Positions 25,973 through 32,316 of a stretch of 32,316 nt of DNA are shown one piece after another; position 1 is the stretch's first letter, and every line of letters begins with the position of its first letter. The position numbers and the translations under genes were made by a program. Origin of the DNA: an uncultured Prevotella sp. (GTDB taxonomy: Bacteria > Bacteroidota > Bacteroidia > Bacteroidales > Bacteroidaceae); contig CAMYVQ010000028.1 in NCBI GenBank assembly GCA_947302435.1, positions 1 to 32,316 on the forward strand, written 5' to 3'. A model generated the notes under the pieces. That model did not search any database and had not been told where the DNA came from. It saw nothing but the letters and a program-made list of their open reading frames with translations.

Positions 25973-26316
25973 AAGTATCGGCTTATCGTCGTAAACGACG
26001 CTTGTTGGAAACAAGTTCCTCTGGGTGCAGAGTGCCGATGCGATTTTTGGGAACAACAACGGCAATAGCTGGTTATCGAAGGTATCTGGGAACGTAGGAA
26101 ATTCACAAGATACAGTATAATGGTAACGATACGGCTTTGCTCACGCGATAGCGTGGGCTTCAAGCTTATCTCCATTATACGGGCATTTCCTACGGCCTCC
26201 AGATATAGATACAGCGTGACAGTTCACGCTTTCTCTGTATCTGTAGGTTTGTAGGTTTTTTCCGCAAATAAGGTCGATAAGCCATGCGACGGCCATAAAC
26301 GACGATAGAGGTGTTT
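25973..26316 (+). ncRNA. Highly structured leader or non-coding RNA upstream of the AlwI-type operon
   Basis: Perfect complementary arms read directly from the sequence: an outer pair GGCTTATCG (25980-25988) / CGATAAGCC (26275-26283); CGTCG-TAAA-CGACG (25987-26000); CTTGTT-GGA-AACAAG (26001-26015); TGCCG / CGGCA (26033-26037/26060-26064); and a nested long arm TATCTGG (26083-26089) / CCAGATA (26199-26205), CGTAGGAAAT (26093-26102) / ATTTCCTACG (26185-26194), GTATAATGG (26115-26123) / CCATTATAC (26172-26180), CACGC-GATA-GCGTG (26142-26155). Then AGATACAG (26207-26214) / CTGTATCT (26235-26242) encloses CGTGA / TCACG, and CCATAAAC (26293-26300) / GTTTATGG (26313-26320). No long ORF crosses the region. 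The boundaries are estimates: the 5' end from the -7 box, the 3' end from the gene start. Confidence 0.7.
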
Positions 26317-27384
26317 ATGGACAAAAGCATCGAAATGCGACGATTCTCTTTGGAGAGTCGTCGGTATATAGGTTGCAAAACCAAGTTGGTGGACTGGATA
26401 TTCAGCCTCATCGACGAGCAAACCCATGATATTCACTCCTTCTGCGACATTTTCGCAGGTACAGGCGTGGTGGCTCATAGGGCTATGCAGACTTATGAAC
26501 GTGTGATTGTAAACGACTTTCTCCACTCGAACAATGTGATGTATCGTGCTTTCTTTGCTTCAGGTGAATGGAGTGAAGAAAGGGTACAGACCATCATCAA
26601 CGAGTTTAACGGCATCAACCCTGCAAAGGTTAGTGAGAACTACTTTTCCAAGAACTTTGGCGGCAAATATTTCTATCACGACACGGCGAAACTTGTGGGC
26701 TACATCAGAGGCAGATTACAGACATTGCAGAAAGACTTGACGGATAAGGAATATGCCGTATTGATGGCTTCGCTGATTTACAGCATAGACCGTCACGCCA
26801 ACACAATGGGACACTTCGATGCCTATCATCACAAGGCACCTGCAGCCCATCAGTTCCAAATGCGGATGATAGAGGCTGAGTCGTATAATGGCGTGGAAAT
26901 TCATCAGGAGGATGCAAACCAACTGGCTCGAAATATCAACGTTGATTTGACATATCTCGACCCACCTTACAATTCACGCCAGTATAGTAGGTTCTATCAT
27001 GTTTATGAAAACTTGGTTCAATGGAAGAAACCACAACTATATGGCACCGCCTTGAAACCCAAGGAAGAGAATATGAGTGACTATTGCCGTAATGCTGCCT
27101 TTACTGCTTTTACGGATTTGGTGAGCCATATCAACAGCCGCTATCTGGTCGTGTCGTATAACAACACCTACCACTCAAAGAGCACTTCCTCAGAGAATAA
27201 AATCAAGCTGGAACAGTTGGAGGAAGTACTGAACAAATGTGGTAAGACACAGGTATTCAATCACGAGTTCAAGGCGTTCAACTCAGGTAAGACCGAGTTT
27301 GACGATCATCGAGAGTATTTATTCATAACCGAAGTTGACGATGAGAAACGGAATCAGTCGTTCCCCAATGTTCTACGTGGGTGA
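26317..27384 (+). CDS. DNA adenine methyltransferase, Dam/D12 class (first of two)
   Basis: The D12-class order is present: RRYIGCKTKLVDWI (motif X region), DIFAGTG (motif I, SAM binding, about residues 44-50) and YLDPPYNSRQYSRFYHVYENL (motif IV, catalytic DPPY near 215-218). It methylates adenine N6. With the second enzyme and the AlwI-like nuclease it fits an asymmetric GGATC-type target whose two strands need separate modification. AGAGG (26307-26311) is spaced 5 nt before the ATG at 26317, chosen as start; GTG 26311 and ATG 26335 (MRRFSLESRR) are alternatives. Two hairpins cover these starts. The gene end overlaps the next gene by about 44 nt. Confidence 0.9.
   Translation: MDKSIEMRRFSLESRRYIGCKTKLVDWIFSLIDEQTHDIHSFCDIFAGTGVVAHRAMQTYERVIVNDFLHSNNVMYRAFFASGEWSEERVQTIINEFNGINPAKVSENYFSKNFGGKYFYHDTAKLVGYIRGRLQTLQKDLTDKEYAVLMASLIYSIDRHANTMGHFDAYHHKAPAAHQFQMRMIEAESYNGVEIHQEDANQLARNINVDLTYLDPPYNSRQYSRFYHVYENLVQWKKPQLYGTALKPKEENMSDYCRNAAFTAFTDLVSHINSRYLVVSYNNTYHSKSTSSENKIKLEQLEEVLNKCGKTQVFNHEFKAFNSGKTEFDDHREYLFITEVDDEKRNQSFPNVLRG
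26338..26363 (+). promoter_or_regulatory. Hairpin inside the first methyltransferase start region
   Basis: CGACGATTCTC (26338-26348), loop TTTG, GAGAGTCGTCG (26353-26363) form an 11-bp stem with one G-U pair. It begins right after the in-frame ATG at 26335, and the preceding hairpin (26293-26320) holds AGAGG in its loop and the ATG at 26317 in its stem. Together they could limit translation of the methyltransferase. Confidence 0.55.
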
Positions 27385-28246
27385 TAAGTATAAGTTGATA
27401 CGCGAAATTCGTATTCATTTTCCCGACCACATCAACAGGCTGATAGAGCCGTTTGTTGGTGGCGGTTCGGTGATGATGAATGTCGATGCCGACGGGTTTA
27501 TATTGAACGACATTGACAGCTATGTGATAGGCCTGCACCAAATGCTTTGTGGCTATGTTGGTAGGGAACAGGAGTTTTATACAGAATTTTATCGTATTGT
27601 TGACCAATATGGACTTTCACTTTCTTATCGTGAGAATCCTGTCCCACAGGAGTTGAGGAAAGCCCATCCCAAGACCTATTTTGCGAAATACAACAAGGAG
27701 GCTTACCACCAACTGAAAACCGATTTCATAGCAGGTAGTCAACAGGATTGGATGCAACTCTACGTGCTGTTGATTTATGGTTTTAATCGAATGCTGAGGT
27801 TCAATAAGAAGGGGCTGTTCAACCTTCCAGTCGGCAATGTGGATTACAACCAGAACACTCACGATGCTTTGGAAGATTACTTCCGCGTAATGGCAACAAA
27901 AAAAGTTGAATGGCACAATGAGGACTTCCGAATATTTTTGGATAATATCAACTATCAAGAGGACGACTTAGTCTATCTCGACCCCCCATATTTGATTACT
28001 TTCAGCGAATATAATAAGTTGTGGAACAACGAGACAGAGCGCGATCTGCTGGCATTGCTCGATGACATGAATGCTCGTGGAATCCATTTTGCAATTTCTA
28101 ACGTCACCTACTATCGTAGGCGCACGAATACTCTCTTTCTAGAATGGTCTACCCAGTATCACAGCCATCCTATTAATAGCAATTACATCAGTTTCAATGA
28201 CAACAGCATCAAGCAGTTCAACGAGGTGCTGGTAACCAATTATTAA
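27341..28246 (+). CDS. DNA adenine methyltransferase, Dam family (second of two)
   Basis: The protein has MFYVGDKYKLI (motif X), RLIEPFVGGGSV (motif I, SAM binding), FNRMLRFNKKGLFNLPVG typical of Dam enzymes, and YLDPPYL (motif IV) near residue 210. It methylates adenine N6, presumably the opposite strand of the asymmetric site modified by the first enzyme. The frame extends to TTG 27335; ATG 27341 is taken as start, and ATG 27368, just before FYVGDK, is possible. It overlaps the first methyltransferase gene in another frame and is followed after 13 nt by the endonuclease gene. Confidence 0.92.
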   Translation: MRNGISRSPMFYVGDKYKLIREIRIHFPDHINRLIEPFVGGGSVMMNVDADGFILNDIDSYVIGLHQMLCGYVGREQEFYTEFYRIVDQYGLSLSYRENPVPQELRKAHPKTYFAKYNKEAYHQLKTDFIAGSQQDWMQLYVLLIYGFNRMLRFNKKGLFNLPVGNVDYNQNTHDALEDYFRVMATKKVEWHNEDFRIFLDNINYQEDDLVYLDPPYLITFSEYNKLWNNETERDLLALLDDMNARGIHFAISNVTYYRRRTNTLFLEWSTQYHSHPINSNYISFNDNSIKQFNEVLVTNY

Positions 28247-28259
28247 AGACCAACTGCCT

Positions 28260-30113
28260 ATGGCACGAAGAGCAAATCCTGAATATAAGCCTCTGCTTTA
28301 TACAACCACGATGCGCAATCCTGGTAGATTAAAGTTCATGCTGTATGTGCTGAATAAGTTTGAGGGACATATACTTGATGATGAGCTTGCCACTAAAATA
28401 TGTGGTGAGACGATACGCTACGGCTTATACAGACCCATGAAGAAAATGCTTTCTGTTCAAAACAAATGGGAATCTTCTGACCAGGGAGAATTTAGTGAGT
28501 ATTTACTTACTGACGAGGAAGTCGCTTTGATGCTCCGAAATAATCCTCAGAGTCACAAAGAAGCAGGCTTTGCAAAAGGCTGGCCCTCACGCTTTGCAAC
28601 AATCTACGACTTGACGAAGGAACTCGGGTTGGCATATTTCTGGCCAGAAGAACCAATTGTCATATCTCCATTAGCTCACCATCTTCTAAAGACTTTTGAA
28701 GTTGAAATCGAAGCTGATTCTGGCTTTATGTCCTACGAGATAACTCATCCTGAGTATGAACAGCAGGTTTTCATGCAGGCATTGGCAAAGTCACAGCGCA
28801 GAAATCCATTTGTCAGAGTTTTGAACGACAACATTCCTTTAGTGCTTTTGCTTGAAACAATACAGAAGCTGAATGCAGATTCACGTCAGAACGGATGCGG
28901 AATGTTAAGGCGTGAGTTACCGCTATTGATTTTCTGGAAAGACAATAATGCTGAAGCACTCTATCAGCGTATAGTTAAACTTAGAAAAGAACATGGATAC
29001 GACCCAAGCGACGAAGTGATTTGCGACATTTGTATAAAAGAAATTATGGAGGGTAGTTTCAAAGATTTCAAACTGAAATCAATTGTTGATGAATACCCTG
29101 ATGAATTTATCCGCAAGATGCGAATGACAGGACTTTTTTCGCTTCGCGGTGCAGGCCATTTTATTGACATCAATAAAAACGAAAGTGAGAAAGTCGATTA
29201 CATCTTATCAAATTATTCACATTATAAGCATTTCGATGATGAACGTGAATATTTTGATTATATGGCCGAATTGGATACGAATCTTATTCAGATAACATCG
29301 CATGCTCCATCAGAAAATGCCAGCGAGAAATTACTCGACAACTGGCTACGAGTATACAATTGGTCAATCATCAAGAAAGAACTTACAAACCTGGCAGCCA
29401 AGAAAAGCAGTACTGATAACGTATTGAAGTTGTTGGCAGCTCCTACACGATTGGAATTTCTAACTGCGCTTGCTATCCGTTGTAAGATGCCAGATGTGAG
29501 GGTCGTTCCTAATTATAGTTGTGATGATGAAGGACTGCCAACATCAACTGCGGGAGGCAATAAAGGCGATATTGAATGTTATGAACAGCAGAATGGTGTA
29601 TTGGTGGAGGTGACGATGGCATTAGGAAGAACACAAACCATGATGGAGGTGTGGCCGATTGAACGACATCTTACTGATTTTCAAAAACGTCAAAAATCTC
29701 AATGTATTTTTGTTGCACCATCTATTTATTCGGATAGTGAAAGACAGATACAATTCATAACATTCAACTCTAAGGGTGAAAAGAAAATACGTCCATACGA
29801 CATTGAACATCTCCTTATCTATTTGGAAAACAGCCCGAGCCTATTTGAATATACGATTGCCTCATTATTTGATTCATCACGTTTGGTGTCACGTGCCGAC
29901 GAATTGATGTCTGAAAATAACGGCATAGATATTTTGACTCTTTCAAGAAAACTGCAAGAGGATTTTGGTCAGGAATATGGTTCAATGAGTGTACGCCAAT
30001 GGTATGTAGTAACCCGTGAATATGTGGAACGACAGACTATGAGATACGATATACAAGATAATGAGCCTGTTATGTGGATGGTTGCAGAAGATACTCCTTG
30101 GAAAAGAATATAA
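28260..30113 (+). CDS. AlwI-family type IIS restriction endonuclease
   Basis: The 617-aa protein resembles the AlwI family: N-terminal LLYTTTMRNPGRLKFMLYVL, AGFAKGWPSRFATIYDLTKELG and, late in the chain, STAGGNKGDIECYEQQNGVLVEVTMALGRTQ, the likely nuclease core (D437, E450, with T452 where PD-(D/E)XK enzymes usually have Lys). AlwI recognises GGATC and cuts outside it; a Dam-type methyltransferase pair upstream fits such a GATC-containing asymmetric site. The recognition sequence here is an inference. It would cut unmodified incoming DNA such as phage genomes. Length is normal and there is no frameshift. Sequence is AT-rich like the rest of the island. Confidence 0.85.
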   Translation: MARRANPEYKPLLYTTTMRNPGRLKFMLYVLNKFEGHILDDELATKICGETIRYGLYRPMKKMLSVQNKWESSDQGEFSEYLLTDEEVALMLRNNPQSHKEAGFAKGWPSRFATIYDLTKELGLAYFWPEEPIVISPLAHHLLKTFEVEIEADSGFMSYEITHPEYEQQVFMQALAKSQRRNPFVRVLNDNIPLVLLLETIQKLNADSRQNGCGMLRRELPLLIFWKDNNAEALYQRIVKLRKEHGYDPSDEVICDICIKEIMEGSFKDFKLKSIVDEYPDEFIRKMRMTGLFSLRGAGHFIDINKNESEKVDYILSNYSHYKHFDDEREYFDYMAELDTNLIQITSHAPSENASEKLLDNWLRVYNWSIIKKELTNLAAKKSSTDNVLKLLAAPTRLEFLTALAIRCKMPDVRVVPNYSCDDEGLPTSTAGGNKGDIECYEQQNGVLVEVTMALGRTQTMMEVWPIERHLTDFQKRQKSQCIFVAPSIYSDSERQIQFITFNSKGEKKIRPYDIEHLLIYLENSPSLFEYTIASLFDSSRLVSRADELMSENNGIDILTLSRKLQEDFGQEYGSMSVRQWYVVTREYVERQTMRYDIQDNEPVMWMVAEDTPWKRI

Positions 30114-30136
30114 TAATTATAACTAATTCAAACTAT

Positions 30137-30508
30137 ATGTATCATAGCTATTTTGGAAAACTGGGACAACTTCGTTTCTCTAAACCTGAAGATTATTACC
30201 GTTTTCTCGGGTATCTCGCTCATGCTGATATAAAAGTTGTATATGAGTACAACGAAGATACTGGTTCATGGGGGAATGCTGGACGCATTTGCTTTTACAC
30301 AAGTCGTATTCCTCGTAATTGGGGGAAAATTGCATACCGTGAAGGTCGAGGAGATTCAATGTGCTACAGAATTAACTGTAATGATTTCGTGGAGAATATA
30401 GTGAATGACCACGGATTTACTTATGGTGGTTACCAAGATGCAAAAAACATACGAGATACTATACCAGCAAATTATCTACAATACTTTGATGAAGGATATA
30501 ATTGGTAA
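30137..30508 (+). CDS. Hypothetical protein (123 aa)
   Basis: The frame opens at 30074 inside the endonuclease gene, but the sensible start is the ATG at 30137 (MYHSYFGKLGQLRFSKPEDY), 23 nt after the endonuclease stop. It is rich in aromatic residues and glycine (GNAGRICFYTSRIPRNWGKI, FTYGGYQDAKN). No signal peptide or known motif is seen. It lies directly behind the restriction-modification operon on the same strand and may be co-transcribed. It could be an accessory protein of the system or an unrelated passenger. Function unknown. Confidence 0.6.
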   Translation: MYHSYFGKLGQLRFSKPEDYYRFLGYLAHADIKVVYEYNEDTGSWGNAGRICFYTSRIPRNWGKIAYREGRGDSMCYRINCNDFVENIVNDHGFTYGGYQDAKNIRDTIPANYLQYFDEGYNW

Positions 30509-30594
30509 CCACGCATCTGCGTACTGGCGACCCTAACGGCATTCGCACATATAAAGATGATTTCATTGACGAGTGGCACAAGAGATTTGACTAA
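30502..30594 (+). pseudogene. Possible remnant of a gene 3' end
   Basis: A short frame reads THLRTGDPNGIRTYKDDFID and EWHKRFD before TAA at 30594. It looks protein-like (charged, ending naturally) but has no proper start: the frame is closed just upstream, and only a TTG at 30502 is available. It directly precedes the DUF2442 gene. It may be the tail of a former partner gene. Confidence 0.3.
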
Positions 30595-30599
30595 TTAAA

Positions 30600-31028
30600 A
30601 TGACAAAAATTATGGAGGCAATTAAGAATTTATGGTTTGAAGGAAACCGAATATATGTGAAGACTACCGAGAATCGTCTGCTGAGCAGACCATTAGAGGC
30701 TTATCCTGAACTGCAGGAGGCTACTGCCGAACAACGTAGCAACTATAGTCTTGAGGACGAGGGAATGGCTGTCAGATGGGAGGCAATAGATGTTGATATG
30801 CATATCTCAAGCTTCTATGAATCTTCCGAGCCCAATACTGAAAACGAAGTGGCCGCAATGTTTCATCGTTTTCCTTGGCTGAATGTCTCGGAGGTGGCTC
30901 GCTATCTGAATATCAACAAAAGCTTGTTGGCTAGATATATCTATGGCATATCGAAGCCAAGTGCCAGCAGATTGCAGGAGATTCGCGAGGCTTTCCATTT
31001 TTTTGGTCGCGAACTACAAAGCGCTTAG
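30600..31028 (+). CDS. DUF2442 protein with C-terminal helix-turn-helix
   Basis: The 142-aa protein starts with a DUF2442-like domain: NLWFEGNRIYVKTTENRLLS, RPLEAYPELQEATAEQRSNY and VRWEAIDVDMHI match the family's conserved strand, proline-leucine and tryptophan-aspartate positions. After a linker, residues about 90-137 form a helix-turn-helix (FPWLNVSEVARYLNINKSLL, then SRLQEIREAFHFFGREL), so it should bind DNA. DUF2442 proteins are often second genes of toxin-antitoxin-like pairs. The start could also be the ATG at 30612. It is followed after 7 nt by a 66-aa ORF. Confidence 0.8.
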   Translation: MTKIMEAIKNLWFEGNRIYVKTTENRLLSRPLEAYPELQEATAEQRSNYSLEDEGMAVRWEAIDVDMHISSFYESSEPNTENEVAAMFHRFPWLNVSEVARYLNINKSLLARYIYGISKPSASRLQEIREAFHFFGRELQSA

Positions 31029-31035
31029 AATTTCT

Positions 31036-31236
31036 ATGGACAAGAATGAAAGTCACAACAGCCCCCTTTTGCACGGTAGGATGTATGTGGATATGATTTG
31101 CTACAATGCAGAATCAGGTGCTGCGCCTCATATTTCGCTGGAGGAACTACAGGAAGCCATTCCCGACATAGACTGGCAGAAAGGCCACTCTGGAGAGTTG
31201 CTATCGGAAGAGATAGCAGCGAAACTCGTCTTTTAA
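31036..31236 (+). CDS. Small hypothetical protein (66 aa)
   Basis: The ATG at 31036 lies 7 nt after the stop of the DUF2442-HTH gene, so the two are probably translated together. The sequence (MDKNESHNSPLLHGRMYVDM, then HISLEELQEAIPDIDWQKGH) is acidic and soluble with no membrane segment. No family was recognised. It could be the partner of the DUF2442-HTH protein or the eroded end of a larger gene. The longer in-frame extension to 30943 overlaps the DUF2442 gene and is unlikely. Confidence 0.5.
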   Translation: MDKNESHNSPLLHGRMYVDMICYNAESGAAPHISLEELQEAIPDIDWQKGHSGELLSEEIAAKLVF

Positions 31237-31272
31237 CAACACTCTATATTCACAAGTATCGCTCCCGCAGAC

Positions 31273-31572
31273 TTATCTAGGCTGATAAATCTTCAATGGC
31301 TTGCGGACCGAAGAACGGATACTCAACACTATCAGTTTGCGAGAGTTATATCGGAAGATAATAGTAAAGCCCATCAGATAAAAGAAACGCACATCGTCAC
31401 GAGTAGACGAACAGCTGGCTGTAGGCATAACTGACAGTTGCTCTAAATTGGTAAGCAGGCATTTCAGCAAGCGACGACTATATACATCGCTTTCATTTCG
31501 TTCATCGTAAAATTTCAGTATCTTCTGTAGTTGGGTCGTGCTACGACGACTGAACTCAACCGTTAGAGCCAT
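31273..31572 (-). CDS. RelE/ParE-family toxin
   Basis: The 99-aa protein has the compact RelE/ParE layout: an N-terminal strand (ALTVEFSRRSTTQL), two helices (KILKFYDERNESDVYSRRLL, KCLLTNLEQL) and C-terminal strands with a basic residue cluster (VRFFYLMGFTIIFRYNSRKL, then IRSSVRKP). RelE members cleave mRNA in the ribosome and ParE members poison DNA gyrase; which applies is not visible. Its start overlaps the end of the antitoxin gene by 10 nt, the usual antitoxin-first order. Length is typical. Confidence 0.82.
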   Translation of the reverse strand: MALTVEFSRRSTTQLQKILKFYDERNESDVYSRRLLKCLLTNLEQLSVMPTASCSSTRDDVRFFYLMGFTIIFRYNSRKLIVLSIRSSVRKPLKIYQPR

Positions 31573-31808
31573 TTCGCAAACATCGTTTTGAATTCACCCA
31601 TCGACACCGTCTCGCCACGCTCCACTGCTGCAATTTCCTCCTCAACATCTGGGGTCACTTGCAATATACCGTTCACAATGTAGGTATAGTCCATACCCAT
31701 AGGTGTTTCTTGTACTTCGGGCTCTGCAAATACCACTGCGGCCTCAGAGGCTTTCAGGCAACTGCCGTCCTCTTCCTCAATGCGTGGATATGATTTACTC
31801 TCTTTCAT
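31563..31808 (-). CDS. Antitoxin of the RelE/ParE pair
   Basis: This acidic 81-aa protein (MKESKSYPRIEEEDGSCLKA at the N-terminus, ending MGEFKTMFAKWL) precedes the toxin gene. The C-terminal helix following VTPDVEEEIAAVERGETVS is the likely toxin-binding part. The frame is open to 31835, but that start lies inside the -7 box, so the ATG at 31808 is correct. No DNA-binding motif is recognised with confidence. The assignment rests mainly on position, size and acidity. Confidence 0.72.
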   Translation of the reverse strand: MKESKSYPRIEEEDGSCLKASEAAVVFAEPEVQETPMGMDYTYIVNGILQVTPDVEEEIAAVERGETVSMGEFKTMFAKWL

Positions 31809-31831
31809 GACGAATGAACTTCTTATTATCT

Positions 31832-31864
31832 GCAAAAATACAACAAAAGAACGACACCTCCAAA
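31832..31864 (-). promoter_or_regulatory. Promoter of the toxin-antitoxin operon
   Basis: On the minus strand, -33 TTTG (31861-31864), a 20-nt spacer and -7 TATTTTTGC (31832-31840) match the consensus. The antitoxin ATG at 31808 follows with a short leader. It fixes the antitoxin start. Confidence 0.75.
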
Positions 31865-31995
31865 TTATTCTTCAACAAATCAGTGATTCGCATCGCATCT
31901 CAATATCAGAAAAGCCTTTGCCGTCCCCCTTTCTTGTCGGAAATATACGGGTTTTATTCGTTCTTTGGGGCTGAAAAGCAAAAAAATATGCAAAA

Positions 31996-32028
31996 GTTTT
32001 GTGGTTTCGCCAAAGTTTGCGAACTTTG
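31996..32028 (+). promoter_or_regulatory. Promoter of the 2-oxoacid:ferredoxin oxidoreductase gene
   Basis: The -33 TTTTG (31996-32000), a 19-nt spacer and the -7 GAACTTTGC (32020-32028) fit the consensus apart from the first base of the -7 box (G for T). The leader to the ATG at 32079 is about 45 nt and contains TAGAGAAAG near the start. Confidence 0.6.
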
Positions 32029-32078
32029 CAGCCGCAAAACAGAGCATATTTCACATTATTATTAATAGAGAAAGCAAT

Positions 32079-32316
32079 ATGGCTGAAAATTTGGAAGTGA
32101 AAAATCTCGACCAGGTGGTTGTTCGTTTTTCAGGAGACTCCGGCGACGGCATGCAATTGGCCGGAAACATTTTTTCTACCGTGAGTGCCACCGTCGGCAA
32201 CGGTATTTCAACATTCCCCGACTATCCCGCTGATATCCGCGCCCCGCAAGGGTCGCTGACCGGTGTGTCTGGTTTCCAGGTACACATCGGCGAGGGAAAG
32301 GTCTACACCCCTGGCG
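32079..32316 (+). CDS. korA: 2-oxoacid:ferredoxin oxidoreductase subunit alpha (KorA-like), 3' end outside window
   Basis: The 79 visible residues start MAENLEVKNLDQVVVRFSGD and continue with SGDGMQLAGNIFSTVSA and FPDYPADIRAPQGSLTGVSG. This is the gamma-domain opening of the fused alpha subunit of 2-oxoglutarate:ferredoxin oxidoreductases in Bacteroidetes. The enzyme oxidatively decarboxylates 2-oxoglutarate to succinyl-CoA, passing electrons to ferredoxin, and the beta subunit with thiamine diphosphate is usually the next gene. A related 2-oxoacid enzyme (VorB-type) cannot be excluded from the fragment. Composition is core-like, marking the end of the accessory island. Confidence 0.85.
   Translation, partial: MAENLEVKNLDQVVVRFSGDSGDGMQLAGNIFSTVSATVGNGISTFPDYPADIRAPQGSLTGVSGFQVHIGEGKVYTPG

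Noticed and set aside
25973..26316. Retron or diversity-generating-retroelement template
   Set aside because: No reverse transcriptase or accessory gene is present in the window and no matching variable repeat was found; the similarity is only in overall layout and an Asn-codon-rich stretch.

Overview
The window reads as chromosome of a Prevotella-like member of the Bacteroidales. The evidence is a UpxY-type antitermination factor, Bacteroidetes promoters (-33 TTTG, about 20 nt, -7 TAnnTTTG), large secreted proteins with Por/T9SS-like C-terminal tails, a DUF3737 protein, and weak or absent Shine-Dalgarno sequences. No tRNA, rRNA, CRISPR array or insertion sequence was recognised. The genus is inferred from gene style only.

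Layout. (1) 1-1467, minus strand: the start of a polysaccharide locus, with a UpxY/NusG-like factor followed by a DegT-family sugar aminotransferase cut by the window edge. (2) 1750-6551, plus strand: GT4 glycosyltransferase, DUF3737 beta-helix protein, MATE exporter and MalY/PatB-type PLP enzyme, closed by a bidirectional terminator. (3) 18107-6648, minus strand: a three-gene surface-protein operon encoding a 356-aa beta-helix protein, a 1206-aa protein (BspA-like LRR, four EYF/DPG repeats, LRR, dockerin-like, C-terminal tail) and a 2232-aa protein (cohesin-like, CARDB, Calx-beta, acidic run, InlB-like repeats, C-terminal tail). (4) 18513-24979, plus strand: a C_GCAxxG_C_C redox-type protein, an AT-rich restriction-modification pair (beta-class methyltransferase plus a 972-aa nuclease-methyltransferase fusion), and an OPT-family oligopeptide transporter of core-like composition. 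(5) 25156-31808: an accessory island with small genes, a duplicated divergent promoter cassette, a highly structured 340-nt leader, an AlwI-type restriction-modification operon (two Dam/D12 methyltransferases plus endonuclease), a DUF2442-HTH protein, hypothetical genes and a ParE/RelE toxin-antitoxin pair. (6) 32079 to the end: the start of a 2-oxoacid:ferredoxin oxidoreductase alpha subunit.

The most unusual part is 25.3-26.4 kb. A 63-bp promoter cassette is present twice, each copy firing both ways. The first copy serves a 44-aa minus-strand ORF and a 120-aa plus-strand ORF. The second serves a minus-strand transcript crossing two hairpins that share a 24-nt loop sequence but have unrelated stems, and a plus-strand leader with about ten helices, two of them over the methyltransferase start codons. 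This could be RNA-level control of a restriction-modification system or a separate non-coding RNA element. Two arrays of three palindromes with an exact 22-nt period (2969-3031 and 18351-18413) are a second repeat system. All family assignments come from reading the translated sequence; no database search was run.
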